From DAOQAK01 sp043801235 (lineage in GTDB: Bacteria; Bacteroidota; Bacteroidia; Bacteroidales; CG2-30-32-10), in NCBI GenBank assembly GCA_043801235.1, contig JAZDMF010000071.1, positions 1 to 28,999 of the forward strand: 28,999 nucleotides of DNA. The letters run 5' to 3'. This document shows, one piece after another, positions 1-7,297 of the stretch. Within the stretch, counting starts at the first letter, position 1. Every line of letters starts with the position of its first letter. Position numbers and translations under genes: made by a program. The notes beneath the pieces are model-generated. The model did no database searches and was not told the origin of the DNA. It saw nothing but the letters and a program-made list of their open reading frames with translations.

Positions 1-14
1 TGTAACTTTGTCCA

Positions 15-66
15 TTGGGTTTCTTATTGCAAGTTTGAAAACCCAAATTTCACCTTATTGGTGAAA
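15..66. repeat. Two adjacent hairpins upstream of the lipoprotein gene
   Basis: TTGGGTTT at 15-22 is complementary to AAACCCAA at 39-46. Immediately after it, TTTCACC (48-54) and GGTGAAA (60-66) form a perfect 7-bp stem around a 5-nt loop. Neither is followed by a T-run, so neither looks like a standard terminator. They could belong to the 3' end of a transcript that begins outside the window, or be a regulatory or repeat element. The rest of 1-184 shows no gene. Confidence 0.45.
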
Positions 67-184
67 CAAAAGACATACTAAAGCTCTGTTTTATCAACAT
101 CTTTAGGTGTCTTTATTTAGTTATTTGCGACTTTTGGGGAAAATACCTGATTCATTTCCATTTTCATAATTCATTAAAAGGCAT

Positions 185-192
185 TATTTTTG
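185..192 (+). promoter_or_regulatory. Bacteroidota-type -7 box for the lipoprotein gene
   Basis: TATTTTTG fits the TAnnTTTG consensus of Bacteroidota primary-sigma promoters and lies 20 bp before the ATG. A clear TTTG -33 box is not visible at the usual distance; only TTTC-like sequence is present near 162-165. Transcription would begin about 6-8 bp downstream, giving a very short leader. Confidence 0.5.
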
Positions 193-211
193 TAAAACCA
201 AAACCTGAAAT

Positions 212-850
212 ATGAAAAATCTAATATTATTTTTTTTAATTTCAATCCTTGTTTCATCATGCATTTTTAATTCATCAGACAAAAAATGCCTTACAGATGA
301 AGACATTGCCAATTACATTAAGGTGTACAACAACTTAAAAAAACAGGCTCCTTCCATGCTTCAGGAAGTGAATGCCAACAAGGATGCAGATGTTGCAGGC
401 AAACAGGGTTACGATGATTTTGAAAAAACTGTTAAGGACGGTGGTATTTCCGATTATGCCTCCTTTGTAAAAATGAATGCAAAGATCGGGGCTATTTTCA
501 GCATCATGCAGGCAAATAGTTTTATGGAAAATATGGGCGAGATGACCACAGATGGCATATCCCAACTGGACGATGCTACCCATTTGTATGATTCACTTAT
601 TAATGACCCGAATACTCCGGAAGCTGCCAAAGCCGAATACCGCAGGGCAAAAGAAGAAACACAAAAAGGGAAGCAGGATATTAGTCAAAACTGGGAGGAA
701 AATAAAAAATGGGCTGATATGGTTTTGGAAAAAGTGAATAAAATAAGCGGTATTATGGCATCCGAATGCGACGTGGAAATGGTGAAAAAGCATGAAAAGG
801 AAATTATGGAATCATATACCGGTTTTCCTGCACCTGCAGTGCCCGAATAA
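212..850 (+). CDS. Predicted lipoprotein of unknown function
   Basis: This 212-residue protein begins with a short charged N-terminus, a hydrophobic stretch and a lipobox ending in Cys17 (VSSC), so it should be exported and lipid-anchored. The mature part is mostly hydrophilic and helical, rich in Lys, Glu, Asp and Asn, with no transmembrane segment and no motif I recognise. It ends in a short Pro/Ala-rich tail. The ATG follows a -7 promoter box by 20 bp, and the gene is closed by a hairpin terminator, so it is probably a single-gene transcript. The next gene is on the opposite strand. I cannot assign a function; anchoring by the lipobox is the only firm statement. Confidence 0.85.
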   Translation: MKNLILFFLISILVSSCIFNSSDKKCLTDEDIANYIKVYNNLKKQAPSMLQEVNANKDADVAGKQGYDDFEKTVKDGGISDYASFVKMNAKIGAIFSIMQANSFMENMGEMTTDGISQLDDATHLYDSLINDPNTPEAAKAEYRRAKEETQKGKQDISQNWEENKKWADMVLEKVNKISGIMASECDVEMVKKHEKEIMESYTGFPAPAVPE

Positions 851-871
851 TACATTTCTTTTCTGCTATAA

Positions 872-898
872 AAAAAGTCCCGTGATCAGGGACTTTTT
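872..898. terminator. Bidirectional intrinsic terminator
   Basis: AAAAAGTCCC (872-881) and GGGACTTTTT (889-898) form a 10-bp perfect stem with a 7-nt loop. A- and T-runs on both sides let it serve the lipoprotein gene on the plus strand and the ferredoxin gene on the minus strand. Confidence 0.85.
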
Positions 899-950
899 AA
901 TTCAGATGCATTCCGGAAATTCCGGTGCTTTCATTTTTTTTGTGATGTTG

Positions 951-1118
951 TTATTCCGGTTTGATACATTCTACCGGGCAAACATCAGCGCAAGCGCCAC
1001 AATCGGTGCAAACATCAGGATCAATTTTATAGATGTCGCCTTCAGCTATTGCTTCAACCGGGCATTCATCCTTGCATGAGCCGCATGCAGTGCATTCTTC
1101 ACTTATTATATAAGCCAT
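951..1118 (-). CDS. 2[4Fe-4S] ferredoxin, 55 residues
   Basis: Reading the minus strand from the ATG at 1118 gives a 55-residue protein with two CxxCxxCxxxCP motifs: Cys9, 12, 15, 19 and Cys37, 40, 43, 47. This is the classic bacterial (clostridial-type) 2[4Fe-4S] ferredoxin fold with a pseudo-twofold layout, and the length is normal for that family. Such proteins are small soluble low-potential electron carriers. It is divergent from the 2-oxoacid oxidoreductase operon starting at 1275, whose enzyme class reduces exactly this type of ferredoxin, so it may be the physiological electron acceptor (inference from position and chemistry). A TATATTTG -7 box lies 30 bp upstream. Confidence in identity is very high; the partner assignment is a suggestion. 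Confidence 0.96.
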   Translation of the reverse strand: MAYIISEECTACGSCKDECPVEAIAEGDIYKIDPDVCTDCGACADVCPVECIKPE

Positions 1119-1147
1119 TGTGATAAAGTTTTTGTTGGTTTCCGCTG

Positions 1148-1155
1148 CAAATATA
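1148..1155 (-). promoter_or_regulatory. -7 box for the ferredoxin gene
   Basis: On the minus strand this reads TATATTTG, a full match to TAnnTTTG, 30 bp from the ferredoxin ATG. No convincing -33 box is seen. It faces away from the kor promoter about 75 bp further on. Confidence 0.5.
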
Positions 1156-1228
1156 TTCAGTTAAATGAATTAAAAAAAATTTTTATAAAAAAATAAATTT
1201 ATTTGTGAAATGCACAATTATATTTTTA

Positions 1229-1236
1229 TACATTTG
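1229..1236 (+). promoter_or_regulatory. -7 box for the 2-oxoacid oxidoreductase operon
   Basis: TACATTTG matches TAnnTTTG and lies 38 bp before the first ATG of the operon. A TTTG at 1202-1205 could be the -33 element, but the spacer (23 bp) is longer than the usual 19-21. Confidence 0.5.
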
Positions 1237-1274
1237 TGCCTGTTACGAAAAAGAAAATTTATTAATAAAATTTT

Positions 1275-1574
1275 ATGGAGACTTTAGAAAAAAAAGAGGC
1301 TAAAGCTGCAAAAGGATTAGTATTTATCTATCCTGAAAAATGCAAAGGCTGTGGTTTTTGCATTGAGTTTTGTCCGAGTCACGTTCTGGAATTTTCCCGG
1401 GATTTTAACAGTAAAGGTTATCATTATCCTGTTGATATGAAAGCTGACGATTGTAACGGATGTGACCTTTGCGGTTTATTTTGCCCTGATTTTTCAATTT
1501 ACGGGGTCCGCATCAAAGACCTTGCTGAAAAAGGTTTTGACATGACACAAATTAAAGGAGGAATACAAAAGTGA
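1275..1574 (+). CDS. korD: 2-oxoacid:ferredoxin oxidoreductase, delta (ferredoxin-like) subunit
   Basis: This 99-residue protein has two CxxCxxCxxxCP clusters, Cys23/26/29/33 and Cys60/63/66/70, so it binds two [4Fe-4S] clusters. In the KOR/VOR class of 2-oxoacid:ferredoxin oxidoreductases such a small subunit passes electrons from the catalytic core to ferredoxin. It is the first gene of a four-gene operon, and its stop codon overlaps the GTG start of the alpha subunit (GTGA). Substrate choice (2-oxoglutarate or a branched-chain 2-oxoacid) cannot be read from this subunit. Start: the ATG at 1275 follows a -7 promoter box by 38 bp. Confidence 0.92.
   Translation: METLEKKEAKAAKGLVFIYPEKCKGCGFCIEFCPSHVLEFSRDFNSKGYHYPVDMKADDCNGCDLCGLFCPDFSIYGVRIKDLAEKGFDMTQIKGGIQK
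1554..1561 (+). promoter_or_regulatory. Strong Shine-Dalgarno site for the alpha subunit
   Basis: AAAGGAGG lies 9 bp before the GTG at 1571. Bacteroidota genes usually lack a strong Shine-Dalgarno sequence. Here it sits inside the end of the upstream gene, supports the GTG start, and suggests re-initiation on the overlapping stop/start. Confidence 0.7.
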
Positions 1575-2734
1575 AATCAAATAATAATACTGCGGTTTTA
1601 ACCGGCATTCATTTTCTGGATGGAGATCATGCCTGCTGTGAAGGCGCTATTGCTGCCGGATGCAGGTTTGTTGCAGGTTATCCTATTACTCCTTCAACAG
1701 AAGTAGTTGAACGCATTGCCTTGCGTTTCCCGATGATTGAAGGGAGTGTGTTTATTCAGATGGAAGACGAAATAGCTTCTTCCATTGCAATTGCCGGCGC
1801 TTCCTGGGCAGGTAAAAAGTCCATGACGGTTACCAGTGGTCCGGGTCTGTCATTAATGATGGAACATATTGGTCTTGCCGCAATAACCGAGACTCCGCTT
1901 GTCATTGTTGATGTTCAGCGGGGCGGACCATCTACCGGTCTTCCTACACTTCCCGCACAGAGCGATATGATGCAGGCACGGTGGGGTTCCCATGGCGACT
2001 ATGAAATTATCGCTCTCTGCCCTAATTCCCCGCAGGAATGTTTTACATTAATGATAGATGCTTTCAATCTTTCTGAAAAATACAGAACGCCTGTATTGTT
2101 TATGATGGATGAATGCGTCGGACACATGATTGAAAAAGTCGTTATTCCTGACGAAAGTGAAATAAAAATTGTTAACAGAAAATATACAAAATTACCGCCG
2201 GAAGAATTTCTTCCTTTCAAACCGGGCGAAGACCTGGTCCCCGAATTTGTGAAAGCAGGAGAAGGTTATAAAATCCATGTGACAGGTCTTACCCATAATG
2301 AAAAGGGGTATCCTGTGATTTCACCCCAGGCTCAGGATAAGCTTATCAGACGCCTTGTCAATAAAATAAGGCTAAATGCAGATAAGATAGTAAGATATGA
2401 AGAAGATGGAATTGAAGGCGCCGAGGTTGTTGTCATCTCTTACGGAATCACATCAAGAGTTTGTCTTCCTGCAATAAATCAGGCAAGAGAAAAAGGAATA
2501 AAAGTCGGTCACCTGAGGCTGATCGTTGCATGGCCTTTCCCTGAAAAAAGGATAAAAGAATTATCCGGAAAAATCAAAAGCTTTATCGTGCCTGAAATAA
2601 ACATGGGACAAATGGCGCTGGAAGTTGAAAGACATGCCGGCGGCAGGGCTAAAACTTACCTGATTTCTCATGCCGGAGGAACCGTTCATAATCCTGAAGA
2701 TATTTATAATGTAATCATGGAGGCTGCAAAATGA
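1571..2734 (+). CDS. korA: 2-oxoacid:ferredoxin oxidoreductase, alpha subunit
   Basis: This 387-residue protein contains the pyrimidine-binding domain of the thiamine-diphosphate oxidoreductases. GYPITPSTEVVE lies near residues 35-46, followed by the conserved MEDE and the TSGPGLSLM segment around residues 64-97, and a domain II-like C-terminal half. The complex oxidatively decarboxylates a 2-oxoacid with CoA and ferredoxin to acyl-CoA, CO2 and reduced ferredoxin. Homologues in this phylum are variously labelled KorA or VorB, so the substrate stays open. The start is GTG at 1571, overlapping the stop of the delta gene and preceded by a strong Shine-Dalgarno site. The stop overlaps the ATG of the beta gene (ATGA), so translation is probably coupled along the operon. 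Confidence 0.93.
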   Translation: MKSNNNTAVLTGIHFLDGDHACCEGAIAAGCRFVAGYPITPSTEVVERIALRFPMIEGSVFIQMEDEIASSIAIAGASWAGKKSMTVTSGPGLSLMMEHIGLAAITETPLVIVDVQRGGPSTGLPTLPAQSDMMQARWGSHGDYEIIALCPNSPQECFTLMIDAFNLSEKYRTPVLFMMDECVGHMIEKVVIPDESEIKIVNRKYTKLPPEEFLPFKPGEDLVPEFVKAGEGYKIHVTGLTHNEKGYPVISPQAQDKLIRRLVNKIRLNADKIVRYEEDGIEGAEVVVISYGITSRVCLPAINQAREKGIKVGHLRLIVAWPFPEKRIKELSGKIKSFIVPEINMGQMALEVERHAGGRAKTYLISHAGGTVHNPEDIYNVIMEAAK

Positions 2735-3585
2735 CGACTATGACTATTGAAAATCCGGTAGATGAATTTTTAAGACAAGACAGGCTTCCGCACATCTGGT
2801 GTCCGGGCTGCGGTATCGGAACAACCGTAAATTGTCTTACCAGGGCATTGTCTGAAAGTGAACTTGACCTGAACAAAGTTTCAATTGTTTCCGGAATCGG
2901 ATGTACAGGAAGGGTCGCAGGTTATATGAATCTTGACTCATACCATACAACCCATGGCAGGTCAATACCTTTTGCTACGGGTTTGAAACTTGGCAATCCC
3001 AAGCTGAACGTTATCGTTTATTCAGGCGACGGAGATCTTTTTGCTATCGGAGGAAATCATTTCATACATGCTGCACGGAGAAATATTGATATCACTGTGA
3101 TATGCGTAAATAATTTTACCTATGTAATGACCGGAGGTCAGATGACTCCGACATCCCATCTTGAATCAATCGCTTCCACTTCACCTTACGGGAATTTTGA
3201 ACAACCTTTCAATCTGCCTTTTCTTGCAGATAGTTGCGGCGCTGTTTATGTAGCTCGGTGGACTTCTTTTCATGTACGCCAGATTGCACGTTCCATGAAA
3301 GAAGCTATACAAAAGAAAGGATTTTCCTTTATTGAAATCATCGCTCCCTGCCCGACATTATATTTACGCAGAAACAGGCTTGGGGACGGACTCGCCGAGA
3401 TGAAATACTATAAAGAGAAAAGCGTTGTAAAGAATGGCGCTGATACAAAATCAGTAGGAATCAATTTCAAAGGAGAAATTATTGTCGGTAAATTCATTGA
3501 AAGAGAAAGACCATCATTTCTTGAAGCTATGAATACCCATCTGAAAAATGTTATCGGAGAAACTTATATACCTTACGGAGAATAA
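2731..3585 (+). CDS. korB: 2-oxoacid:ferredoxin oxidoreductase, beta (TPP-binding) subunit
   Basis: This 284-residue protein carries the thiamine-diphosphate/Mg motif: GDGD at residues 99-102 followed about 25 residues later by Asn127-Asn128. It also has the Cys residues expected for the proximal [4Fe-4S] cluster: Cys24 and Cys27 (WCPGC), Cys58 (GIGC) and Cys207 (PCP). All key residues are present, so the enzyme should be catalytically competent. The ATG at 2731 overlaps the alpha-subunit stop by 4 nt. The gamma-subunit gene follows after 5 bp. Confidence 0.95.
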   Translation: MTTMTIENPVDEFLRQDRLPHIWCPGCGIGTTVNCLTRALSESELDLNKVSIVSGIGCTGRVAGYMNLDSYHTTHGRSIPFATGLKLGNPKLNVIVYSGDGDLFAIGGNHFIHAARRNIDITVICVNNFTYVMTGGQMTPTSHLESIASTSPYGNFEQPFNLPFLADSCGAVYVARWTSFHVRQIARSMKEAIQKKGFSFIEIIAPCPTLYLRRNRLGDGLAEMKYYKEKSVVKNGADTKSVGINFKGEIIVGKFIERERPSFLEAMNTHLKNVIGETYIPYGE

Positions 3586-3590
3586 AAATA

Positions 3591-4133
3591 ATGGAAAAAG
3601 AAATCAAAGTCGGAGGGCTTGGAGGCCAGGGAGTTATTCTTTCAGCCCAGATCATAGGCAAAGCGGCTTCAATTTATGATAATAAATTTGCTACCATGAC
3701 CCAGAGTTTTGGCCCCGAAGCAAGAGGAAGCGCTTGCAGCGCCCAGTTAATAATCAGTGATAAAATTGTCGCTTATCCGTATATTAAAAAGCCCGGTATT
3801 CTGGTAGTAATGAGTCAGGATGCCTATAATAAATTTGTCCCTGAATTAGCCTCCGGCGGCATTCTTATTACAGAAGAGGATCTTGTAAAAACCGGTAAAT
3901 TACCTGAGGGTATAAAGCATTATAAGATTCCTGCAACCCGCTTTGCTGAAGAAATCGGAAAACGACTCGTTCTGAATATTGTGATGGTCGGCTTTTTTAC
4001 TGCCGTTACTAAATTACTGACCTTCGATTCAGTCGAAAAAGCTTTACTTGATTCTATTCCTGCTGGTACTGAAAATCTTAATCTTAAGGCTTTTAAAAAA
4101 GGTTATGAATATGGGGTCCACCAGATGAAGTAA
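3591..4133 (+). CDS. korC: 2-oxoacid:ferredoxin oxidoreductase, gamma subunit
   Basis: This 180-residue protein has the gamma-domain hallmark GGLGGQGV at residues 8-15 and the SFGPEARGS segment around residues 43-51. In related enzymes the gamma domain shapes the CoA-binding side of the complex. It is the last of the four subunits, 5 bp after the beta gene. The operon therefore encodes a complete heterotetramer in the order delta-alpha-beta-gamma. No terminator is seen directly after it, so the acetyltransferase gene 63 bp downstream may be co-transcribed. Confidence 0.93.
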   Translation: MEKEIKVGGLGGQGVILSAQIIGKAASIYDNKFATMTQSFGPEARGSACSAQLIISDKIVAYPYIKKPGILVVMSQDAYNKFVPELASGGILITEEDLVKTGKLPEGIKHYKIPATRFAEEIGKRLVLNIVMVGFFTAVTKLLTFDSVEKALLDSIPAGTENLNLKAFKKGYEYGVHQMK

Positions 4134-4196
4134 TTCATTATACGTTCACCGGAGAGTTAATTATCATATATATTTTAAATAATAGAAAAAAACAAA

Positions 4197-4793
4197 ATGG
4201 ACTTATCAGAATACCCTAAAAAGAAAACTCTTAAGGACAATACAGAGATCATTCTGAGACCTATGGTCAGAGAAGATAAAGATGAACTTTTACATTTTTT
4301 CAGATCACTCTCGACAGATGACAGGCTTTTCCTAAAAGATGATGTTACAAAAGAAGAGGTAATAAAAGCTTGGGCTGATAATATTGATTACTCTAAGGTT
4401 TTACCTATTCTTGCCATTGCTGATAATAATAAAATTGTCGGTGATGCAACATTACACAGGACAAATTTCGGATGGTCGCGGCATACAGGAGAAATCAGAA
4501 TGGTTATCACAAGCAGTTTCCAGAAAAAAGGACTGGGAACTGTTCTTGCACGGGAACTGGTTGATCATGCTGTGAATTTTGGTCTTGATATTATAACTGC
4601 CCAAATGGCGGCAAAACAGATTTCTGCAATAAATGCTTTTAAAAAATTAGGGTTTGTACAGGAGGCAATATTAAAAAACCATGTAATGGACTTACGGGGT
4701 GAGAAATCTAACCTTGTAATTATGTCCAATGATGTCAGCCAGCTTTGGAAAAAGATGGAAGAGATGCTTATGGACTGGTATCCGATTGATTAA
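4197..4793 (+). CDS. GNAT-family N-acetyltransferase
   Basis: This 198-residue protein has the acetyl-CoA-binding motif A, QKKGLGTVLARELV, at residues 109-122 (the Q/RxxGxG/A loop). Motif B follows at about 146-153 (NAFKKLGF), the usual GNAT order. The substrate cannot be told from sequence; GNAT enzymes acetylate amino groups of small molecules, peptides or proteins. A link to the upstream oxidoreductase is only positional: the two are 63 bp apart on the same strand, and a terminator follows this gene. In some bacteria a GNAT domain is fused to acyl-CoA synthetases and regulates acyl-CoA enzymes by lysine acetylation, so such a role is possible but unproven here. Confidence 0.88.
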   Translation: MDLSEYPKKKTLKDNTEIILRPMVREDKDELLHFFRSLSTDDRLFLKDDVTKEEVIKAWADNIDYSKVLPILAIADNNKIVGDATLHRTNFGWSRHTGEIRMVITSSFQKKGLGTVLARELVDHAVNFGLDIITAQMAAKQISAINAFKKLGFVQEAILKNHVMDLRGEKSNLVIMSNDVSQLWKKMEEMLMDWYPID

Positions 4794-4816
4794 ACGGATA
4801 AATGATAAAAGTTCAG

Positions 4817-4847
4817 AAAGCCTGTTATTTACAGACAGGCTTTTTTT
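4817..4847 (+). terminator. Intrinsic terminator after the acetyltransferase gene
   Basis: AAAGCCTGT (4817-4825) pairs with ACAGGCTTT (4835-4843) around a 9-nt loop and runs into a T-tract to 4847. It lies 24 bp after the stop codon and probably ends the kor-GNAT transcript. Confidence 0.88.
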
Positions 4848-4900
4848 GTGCTCATTTATATGGTTTTGCGGCACATATATTTTTCCCTTAATTTTATAAT

Positions 4901-4975
4901 TTCCCGCTGATATCACTGATTTACGCAGGACCTTCTATGTTTTTTCTCTGCGATTATCTGCCAAATTTGCGGGAA
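4901..4975. repeat. Palindromic intergenic repeat, about 75 bp
   Basis: TTCCCGC (4901-4907) and GCGGGAA (4969-4975) are perfect inverted repeats. Inside them CGCAG (4924-4928) and CTGCG (4948-4952) are also complementary, with weaker pairing between. The element fills the gap between two convergent genes and is followed by the tsf terminator. It has the look of a decayed REP/MITE-like palindrome rather than a terminator, because no T-run follows it on either strand. Confidence 0.5.
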
Positions 4976-5010
4976 CAATGAATTATTAACCACTTGCGAA
5001 TTTCCGGAAC

Positions 5011-5041
5011 AAAAAAAGAGAGAACCAAAGTCCTCTCTTTT
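5011..5041 (-). terminator. Intrinsic terminator of the rplM-rpsI-rpsB-tsf operon
   Basis: AAAAGAGAG (5014-5022) pairs with CTCTCTTTT (5033-5041). On the minus strand the stem is followed by a run of seven T. It begins 20 bp after the tsf stop codon. Confidence 0.85.
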
Positions 5042-5060
5042 CAATAAATATTATGAAAAT

Positions 5061-5897
5061 TTATGCGCCGAGCATCAGGCGGACAAATGCGGTAACCTTA
5101 AGTTCCTTATCGGTTTCTATAAGATATTGTCCTACTGTCTTCTTTGTATCCCTTACAAAATCCTGATTCAGTAAAGTGCTTTCCTTAAAGAATTTATTCA
5201 GTTTGCCCTGTGCGATTTTATCAAGCATTTCTTCGGGTTTGCCTTCCTGGCGTGCCTGTTCCCTGCCAATTTCAAGTTCCCTGTCAATCACTTCCTGGGT
5301 AACATCACTTTTGTCAATAGCAACAGGATTCATTGCTGCAATCTGCATTGCAACTTCTTTTCCTGCCTGTTCAAGGTTATCAATACTGTCTTTATTAAAA
5401 CCAACGATCGTTCCGAGGCGGTTTCCGGGATGATTGTATGCAAAAGTTTTTACAGCTTCAATAATTTCGTAGCGGGCAACTTCCATTTTTTCGCCAACCT
5501 TTCCAATAAGGTCGGTAAGATTTTCTTCAACTGTCCTGCCATTCAGGTTGGCCGATTTTAATTCACCAACAGTTTTGGGAGTTTTAAGAATAGCGTACTC
5601 GGCAACATCATTGGTAAACATAATAAAATCCTGGCTTTTTGCAACGAAGTCAGTTTCGCAGCTTATCATAACTATTATTGCCTTTTTGTGATCGGCCGAA
5701 GTTTTAGTTAGAACCATTCCTTCGTTGGCTGCCCTGTCGGCACGGCTGCTGGCTACTTTCTGTCCTTTTTTTCTGAGATAATCAATCGCTTTTTCAAAAT
5801 CTCCGTCCGATTCAACCAATGCTTTTTTGCAGTCCATCATGCCTGCGCCTGTCATCTGCCTCAGCTTATTCACTTCTGCTGCTGTAATATTTGCCAT
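5061..5897 (-). CDS. tsf: Elongation factor Ts
   Basis: This 278-residue protein starts with the UBA-like N-domain. The segment LRQMTGAGMMDCKKAL (residues about 12-27) is the EF-Ts signature; the ISCETDFVAK segment near residues 78-87 opens the core domain that contacts EF-Tu. EF-Ts exchanges GDP for GTP on EF-Tu in the cytoplasm. Length is normal (E. coli 283). It is the last gene of the operon, 23 bp after rpsB, and is followed by a clear terminator. The start at 5897 gives the usual MANITAAEV N-terminus. Confidence 0.98.
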   Translation of the reverse strand: MANITAAEVNKLRQMTGAGMMDCKKALVESDGDFEKAIDYLRKKGQKVASSRADRAANEGMVLTKTSADHKKAIIVMISCETDFVAKSQDFIMFTNDVAEYAILKTPKTVGELKSANLNGRTVEENLTDLIGKVGEKMEVARYEIIEAVKTFAYNHPGNRLGTIVGFNKDSIDNLEQAGKEVAMQIAAMNPVAIDKSDVTQEVIDRELEIGREQARQEGKPEEMLDKIAQGKLNKFFKESTLLNQDFVRDTKKTVGQYLIETDKELKVTAFVRLMLGA

Positions 5898-5920
5898 CTT
5901 ATTCAGAATATTAAAAAAAA

Positions 5921-6883
5921 TTATTTAATCGGTTTTTTTCCGCCAAAAGGCTTTTTGGCTCCCAATGGTGGCCTTGGTCCGCGCGGGATAAATTTCCTTT
6001 CTCTTTTTTCGGGGGTTTTTACTTCCTCAATGCCTTCTTTGCCTTTTATCGCTCCCTGTTTCAATACGGCTTTTTTTGTTTTTTTCAGTTCTTCTTCATC
6101 TTCCTGTACTTCAAGTGCGGCAATAGTATCCGACTTCAGTTCATCAGCTTCGGCAGCTTCTTCCCTTTCTTCTTCTTCCTGCTTGTCCTTATCGTATTTT
6201 CTTTCAGCCAGTCCTTCTTCAATGGCTTCAACCATTGCATTTACCACAAGTAAAATGGACTTTGCAGCATCATCATTGGCAGGAATCGGAAAATCAACTT
6301 CGTTGGGGTTTGAGTTCGTATCAACGATAGCAAAAGTAGGGATGCTGAGTTTTTTAGCTTCGGCAACAGCAATATGTTCTTTGCTGATATCGACAATGAA
6401 CAGCGCTGCCGGCAGTCGTGTAAGATCGGCAATACTGCCTAAGTTCTTTTCAAGTTTTGCCCGTTCACGGGTGATCTGCAATCTTTCTTTTTTCGACATA
6501 TTGTCGGCAGTGCCATCGGTAAACATTTTATCGATGCCCGACATTTTTCTGACAGCTTTACGTATTGTTGCAAAGTTTGTGAGCATACCTCCGGGCCACC
6601 TTTCGGTAACATAAGGCATGTTAACACGTTTTACCTGTTCGGCCACAATATCTTTTGCCTGTTTTTTGGTTGCAACAAAAAGTACTTTTTTTCCTGATTT
6701 TGCAATTTGTTTTATTGCCGATGCAGCCTCGTCAATCTTTGCAGCTGTTTTATACAGATCAATGATATGAATCCCGTTCTTTTCCATGAAAATATAGGGA
6801 GCCATATTCGGATTCCATTTCCTTCTCAGGTGGCCAAAATGTACACCTGCGTCTAACAGTTCATTGTAGTTAACTCTTGCCAT
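5921..6883 (-). CDS. rpsB: 30S ribosomal protein S2 with a long charged C-terminal extension
   Basis: Residues 1 to about 228 are a standard S2, with the LLDAGVHFGH N-terminus, RKWNPNMAPYIF and the VTERWPGGMLTNF segment. The E. coli protein is 241 residues; this one is 320. The extra 90 or so residues begin with an acidic, Glu-rich stretch (about 230-275, including EEEE and EDEEE), then become Lys/Arg/Pro/Gly-rich and end in PFGGKKPIK. The extension is low complexity, probably disordered and exposed on the 30S surface. C-terminally extended S2 occurs in this phylum, but the length and the acid-to-base switch are notable. It sits third in the rplM-rpsI-rpsB-tsf operon, 24 bp after rpsI. Confidence 0.97.
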   Translation of the reverse strand: MARVNYNELLDAGVHFGHLRRKWNPNMAPYIFMEKNGIHIIDLYKTAAKIDEAASAIKQIAKSGKKVLFVATKKQAKDIVAEQVKRVNMPYVTERWPGGMLTNFATIRKAVRKMSGIDKMFTDGTADNMSKKERLQITRERAKLEKNLGSIADLTRLPAALFIVDISKEHIAVAEAKKLSIPTFAIVDTNSNPNEVDFPIPANDDAAKSILLVVNAMVEAIEEGLAERKYDKDKQEEEEREEAAEADELKSDTIAALEVQEDEEELKKTKKAVLKQGAIKGKEGIEEVKTPEKRERKFIPRGPRPPLGAKKPFGGKKPIK

Positions 6884-6907
6884 GTTATATTTATTTCCTG
6901 ATAAATT

Positions 6908-7294
6908 TTAACGTTTGCTGAATTGAAATCTTTTGCGGGCTTTTTTCTGGCCTGGTTTTTTGCGTTCAACCATGCGGGGATCGCGCCGGAGCAAACCTTT
7001 TGCCTTTAAAGGAGGCCTGAGTTCGGGATTGATCTTGCACAAAGCCCTTGCAATAGCAAGTTTTAAAGCTTCGGCCTGTCCTGTAATTCCGCCGCCGTTA
7101 ATATGGGCAATAATGTTGAATTTTCCTGTCAATTCAACTATTTCGAGGGGCTGGTTAACCACATATTGTAAAGTAGGTATTGTAAAGTATGCTTTATAAT
7201 CCCTTTCGTTAACAGTAATCGTACCATTACCTTCCTTCACAAAAATACTGGCAATGGCGTTTTTCCTTCTGCCTGTTGCGTTAATGACTTCCAT
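6908..7294 (-). CDS. rpsI: 30S ribosomal protein S9
   Basis: This 128-residue protein opens with the GRRKNAIA motif and ends in the basic tail GQKKARKRFQFSKR. That tail includes the near-universal C-terminal SKR that reaches the P-site tRNA on the 30S subunit. The INGGGITGQAEALK segment is typical. It begins 3 bp after the rplM stop, so the two are clearly co-transcribed and probably translationally coupled, as in most bacteria. Confidence 0.98.
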   Translation of the reverse strand: MEVINATGRRKNAIASIFVKEGNGTITVNERDYKAYFTIPTLQYVVNQPLEIVELTGKFNIIAHINGGGITGQAEALKLAIARALCKINPELRPPLKAKGLLRRDPRMVERKKPGQKKARKRFQFSKR

Positions 7295-7297
7295 ATA

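Noticed and set aside
15..66. CRISPR-like repeats at the window start
   Set aside because: Two unrelated hairpins only; no repeat of constant length with spacers here or elsewhere in the window.
4134..4196. Separate promoter for the GNAT acetyltransferase gene
   Set aside because: No TAnnTTTG box found; co-transcription with the kor operon is the simpler reading.
5955..6614. Long open frame (219 codons) on the plus strand opposite rpsB
   Set aside because: Ser/Phe-rich, low-complexity translation caused by the complement of the Glu/Lys-rich S2 gene; no family resemblance.
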